In this document: one piece after another, positions 4,257 to 6,477 of the stretch
How the letters are laid out: each line of letters opens with the position of its first letter
How positions within the stretch are numbered: the stretch's first letter is position 1
Assembly (NCBI GenBank): GCA_022866005.1
Contig: JALHTV010000306.1
Span: forward strand, 1 to 6,477
Reading direction: 5' to 3'
DNA from: Phycisphaerae bacterium
GTDB lineage: Bacteria; Planctomycetota; Phycisphaerae; SM23-33
Length of the DNA: 6,477 nt
The notes under the pieces: model-generated
Seen by the model: the letters and a program-made list of their open reading frames with translations, nothing else
Databases searched by the model: none
What the model was told of the DNA's origin: nothing
Made by a program: the position numbers and the translations under genes

Positions 4257-5270
4257 ATGATATGCATTTCGCTGAAAGGCAGTCACTACGAAATCGGGGT
4301 GCAGCACGGGCGGACCTTCCGCGATGTGATTCATTGCGCCATCCGGCAAGTCTGTAGGTTCTTCGGCCCGAAGCGGCGCCCGGGCCCCCGCGCGGTTCAA
4401 GACCGTGCCGATGCGCTCAAGGCGGACTACCCCCAGCTTCTGGAGGAGATGACGGGGATCGCCGACGGCGCCGAAATCCCTCTGGAGGACGTGCTGATCC
4501 TGAACCTGGGCCCTTGGTCATCTTGCTGCACCAACATCGCCTTCTATGATTCCGACGAAGGCCCCATTCTTGGGCACACGAACGACGACAAGCCTGGCGG
4601 GCACTTCGACGCGATGTTCTCAGTGGAGATCTCCGGGGGCCAGCGGTTTTTGTACGTGGGGTCAGCCGGGACCCTGGGCAGCGGGGCGGGGGTCAACGGG
4701 GCCGGATTGGCCGTATCGCACGCCAATGCCAGGCCCCAAAGCGCGGAGGACAAGCGACAGGCCCTGAACATGAACCTCTACAGCCGCACCCTGCTGGAAG
4801 GATGCGGCGACGCCACCGAGGCCGAGAGGTTCCTGACGGATCGCACGTTCCGCAGCGGGGGGGACAACATCATCGTGATGGACTCCCAAGGCCACGGATT
4901 CGTCGCCGAGAAATACCCCCCGCTTGTGGATTTCCGGCCTGTGGACAAGGGGGCCTTGTATTGCACGAACCGGACACTGGCCCCGAGAACGCGCCAGATG
5001 ATGGACCAGGACAACTACGAGCAGGGCGCCAAGGAGACGATCGGGCTGGTCAACCGGGAGCGATACCTTGTCCGGGTCATCGAAGAGAACCAAGGGCGGT
5101 TCACGCGGGAGCTGATGGAGAGGACTCTGCGCAGCACGGAGGAGGGCTCCAAGATCTGCAATGCCTACACCAACTGGGCGGCCATTCTCGTGCCGCGACG
5201 CACAGAGTTGCTGCTCGCCGACCGCTTTCCCTGTCACAACGAGTTCCGTCGGTACGTCGTCGAACGCTGA
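4257..5270 (+). CDS. C45-family autoproteolytic acyltransferase/hydrolase (acyl-CoA:6-APA acyltransferase-like)
   Basis: 337 residues, close to the ~357 of the Penicillium isopenicillin N acyltransferase that defines the family. Visible hallmarks: N-terminal GSHYEIGVQHGRTFRDVI (8-25); LLEEMTGIADGAEIPLEDVLILN (61-83); the nucleophile region SSCCTNIAF (88-96); GHTNDD (106-111), matching the family's conserved Asn/Asp loop; GAGVNGAGLAVSHAN (143-157); and DNIIVMDSQGHGFVAEKY (203-220). These Ntn hydrolases activate by cleaving before a Cys that becomes the N-terminal nucleophile. Here it is most likely Cys91 in the Cys-Thr pair, at nearly the same depth as Cys103 of the fungal enzyme. The residue before it is Cys90, where the fungal enzyme has Gly. 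There is no signal peptide, so it is probably cytoplasmic. The substrate cannot be read; family members process amide bonds of beta-lactams, acyl-amino acids or peptides. It stands alone behind a terminator and a palindrome. Confidence 0.92.
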   Translation: MICISLKGSHYEIGVQHGRTFRDVIHCAIRQVCRFFGPKRRPGPRAVQDRADALKADYPQLLEEMTGIADGAEIPLEDVLILNLGPWSSCCTNIAFYDSDEGPILGHTNDDKPGGHFDAMFSVEISGGQRFLYVGSAGTLGSGAGVNGAGLAVSHANARPQSAEDKRQALNMNLYSRTLLEGCGDATEAERFLTDRTFRSGGDNIIVMDSQGHGFVAEKYPPLVDFRPVDKGALYCTNRTLAPRTRQMMDQDNYEQGAKETIGLVNRERYLVRVIEENQGRFTRELMERTLRSTEEGSKICNAYTNWAAILVPRRTELLLADRFPCHNEFRRYVVER

Positions 5271-5287
5271 ACGTAGTTGAAGGGCAC

Positions 5288-5419
5288 ATGGGCCATGAAA
5301 TCTTCTTGCGGGTCCTGATGCTCAGCCTGATGATTCGTACGGTGCGTGTTGCGGCGGTTTCCGGCGGCGCGCTAGAATCGGCTTCGGAGTGGCACAGCCC
5401 CTGGCGACAGATCGTGTGA
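5288..5419 (+). CDS. Possible small ORF translationally coupled to the downstream membrane protein
   Basis: A 43-codon ORF starts at ATG 5288 with AAGGG (5280-5284) only 3 nt upstream, and begins MGHEIFLRVLMLSLMIRTVR. The first half is hydrophobic and Met/Leu-rich, the second half is Ser/Trp-containing. Its TGA (5417-5419) overlaps the GTG start of the next gene as GTGA, the classical arrangement for translational coupling. That GTG has no Shine-Dalgarno of its own, which makes a coupled leader attractive. The family is not recognised; it could be a leader peptide or a fortuitous frame. Confidence 0.33.
   Translation: MGHEIFLRVLMLSLMIRTVRVAAVSGGALESASEWHSPWRQIV
5349..5378 (+). promoter_or_regulatory. 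Weak candidate promoter before the membrane protein gene
   Basis: TAGAAT (5373-5378, 5/6) is preceded at 18 nt by TTGCGG (5349-5354, 3/6). Transcription would start near 5385, upstream of the GTG at 5416. It would make transcripts lacking the start of the small ORF at 5288, so it competes with the coupling model rather than adding to it. Confidence 0.25.
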
Positions 5420-6477
5420 CAAAACGACGAATCGGCGAGGCCGTCTTTGTCTTCGGGGCCTCGTTCCTGCTGTATGCCATCATCTCCCCCGGCGACGTGG
5501 TCGGCGATACGGAAATCCGCTGGGACGTTGCCCGGAGCATCGTCGAGCACGGCGGGTTCGATATCGCCCCCGGGAGCACGCAGAACGCAGCCCGGGGCCG
5601 CGATGGAAAGTATTACTCCTTCTATGGCCCTGGCCAGTCCCTGCTGATGGTGCCGGCAGTCGCCGCCGGCCGCGTGCTGATGGCACTGCACTTGCCCCTG
5701 GCGACGTCGCCGGACCTCGTGGGTCAGTTCATCGCGGCGCTCGTGCTTTTTCCGCTGTTCGGCGCCGGGGCGGTGGTCATGCTCTACGGCATCGTATGGG
5801 GCGCCACGGGGGACCGCCGCGCCGCCAGATGGCTGGCCGTGATCCTCGCCGTCGCCACCATGCACTGGCAGTATTCCGTCAACACCTACGAGGAGTCCCA
5901 GATCGCCTTCTTCCTGCTGGCGGCCGTCTGGGCCATCCAGCGGCTCTGGAGCACCGACCGCGTCCGCTATCTCCTATTGGCCTGGGTCATGATGGGTGCA
6001 AGCCTGTCCTTCCGCGCATCGTCGATCGTGGTGCTCCTGCCGGTGGCCGGGGTCGGCCTGGCGGTGGACCTGTCGTTGCACGGGCAGCGGAGGCTGGCGA
6101 GGTTGGCCCGATGGGTGCTTCTGGGGGTGCTGTGCCTGGGGCCGTTTGTGATCGCCCTGGGGGCCTACAACTTCGTGCGCTTCGGCTCACCGCTCCAGAC
6201 AGGCTACGGCCCGGCCCACACCGCGATGGGTCAGGGCATCACGCTCTTCAGCACACCGTGGGTCGATGGGCTGGGCGGGCTGCTGCTCAGCCCGGGCAAG
6301 AGCGTCTTCTTGTACAACCCTGTGCTCCTGCTGGCGATCCTTGGTCTTGCCGCCTTCTGGAAGGCGCACCGCGGCCTCGCGATGATGGTGATCGCGGCCT
6401 TTGCAGCCACGGTCCTGTTCCATTCCAAGTTCACCTTTTGGTCAGGCGACCTGGCCTGGGGGCCGCGATACCTGGCA
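5416..6477 (+). CDS. Polytopic GT-C-type glycosyltransferase-like membrane protein, N-terminal 354 residues (runs off right edge)
   Basis: Open from GTG at 5416 to the window end, starting MTKRRIGEAVFVFGASFLLY. A first membrane segment (about 8-24) is followed by a periplasmic-type loop with GDTEIRWDVARSIVEHG (30-46), an acidic position typical of GT-C transferases. YYSFYGPGQSLLMVP (66-80) comes next, then about seven more hydrophobic segments (roughly 104-128, 138-150, 163-175, 185-197, 203-217, 233-250, 298-315 and 321-335, some short). The signatures NFVRFGSPLQTGYG (252-265), GLLLSPGKSVFLYNP (288-302) and FWSGDLAWGPRYL (341-353) recur in large bacterial membrane proteins of the PMT/ArnT-like superfamily. 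Those use polyprenyl-phosphate sugars to glycosylate lipids or proteins. The specific acceptor is unknown. The start is uncertain: in-frame GTG at 5389 is an alternative, but 5416 forms the GTGA overlap with the small ORF at 5288-5419. Family members are usually near 500 residues, so roughly a third is missing. Confidence 0.85.
   Translation, partial: MTKRRIGEAVFVFGASFLLYAIISPGDVVGDTEIRWDVARSIVEHGGFDIAPGSTQNAARGRDGKYYSFYGPGQSLLMVPAVAAGRVLMALHLPLATSPDLVGQFIAALVLFPLFGAGAVVMLYGIVWGATGDRRAARWLAVILAVATMHWQYSVNTYEESQIAFFLLAAVWAIQRLWSTDRVRYLLLAWVMMGASLSFRASSIVVLLPVAGVGLAVDLSLHGQRRLARLARWVLLGVLCLGPFVIALGAYNFVRFGSPLQTGYGPAHTAMGQGITLFSTPWVDGLGGLLLSPGKSVFLYNPVLLLAILGLAAFWKAHRGLAMMVIAAFAATVLFHSKFTFWSGDLAWGPRYLA

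Noticed and set aside
1..6477. CRISPR array, insertion sequence or attachment sites
   Set aside because: No regularly spaced repeats, transposase-like ORF, terminal inverted repeats with target duplication, or integrase were seen.

Overview
The window is GC-rich bacterial DNA (visibly well above 60% GC) with roomy intergenic spaces and several starts that lack a good Shine-Dalgarno site. The protein set is a PilZ protein, an XRE/S24 repressor, a CNNM/CBS/CorC protein, a C45 acyltransferase-like enzyme and a multi-pass GT-C-like membrane protein. This would fit a Planctomycetota-type or similar environmental genome, but that is a guess: no taxonomic marker is present.

Layout. (1) 1-305, minus: N-terminal part of a PilZ-domain protein that runs off the left edge. 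(2) 306-828: a regulatory stretch with a strong nested hairpin (425-457), a small minus-strand ORF (530-724), and two face-to-face sigma70-like promoters with a 37-bp inverted repeat (755-791) placed between and over them. (3) 829-1824, plus: a LexA/CI-like repressor with an N-terminal XRE helix-turn-helix, an Ala-Ala-Gly cleavage motif and an intact Ser/Lys protease dyad. (4) 1869-3140, plus: a CNNM/CBS/CorC-type membrane protein 44 bp downstream, probably in the same operon. (5) 3141-4256: 1.1 kb with no convincing protein gene. It holds a bidirectional terminator, a probable 150-nt small RNA on the minus strand with its own near-consensus promoter, a hairpin-rich GC-rich stretch, and a strong plus-strand terminator at 4090-4135 that no protein gene accounts for. 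(6) 4257-5270, plus: a C45-family (acyl-CoA:6-APA acyltransferase-like) Ntn hydrolase, with a perfect 19-bp palindrome in its leader. (7) 5288-5419: a possible small ORF whose stop overlaps, as GTGA, the GTG start of (8) 5416-6477+, a polytopic GT-C-type glycosyltransferase-like membrane protein cut by the right edge.

The most interesting parts are two regulatory modules. The first is a self-cleaving repressor whose putative operator lies over two opposing promoters, one for itself and one for a small protein, which looks like a damage-inducible or switch-like circuit. The second is the compact small-RNA gene at 3216-3365: UP-like T run, TGGACA-16-TATAAT promoter, a 12-bp hairpin showing a C/U-rich anti-Shine-Dalgarno loop, and a terminator hairpin ending in U6. 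Neither can be assigned to a named system from the sequence alone.
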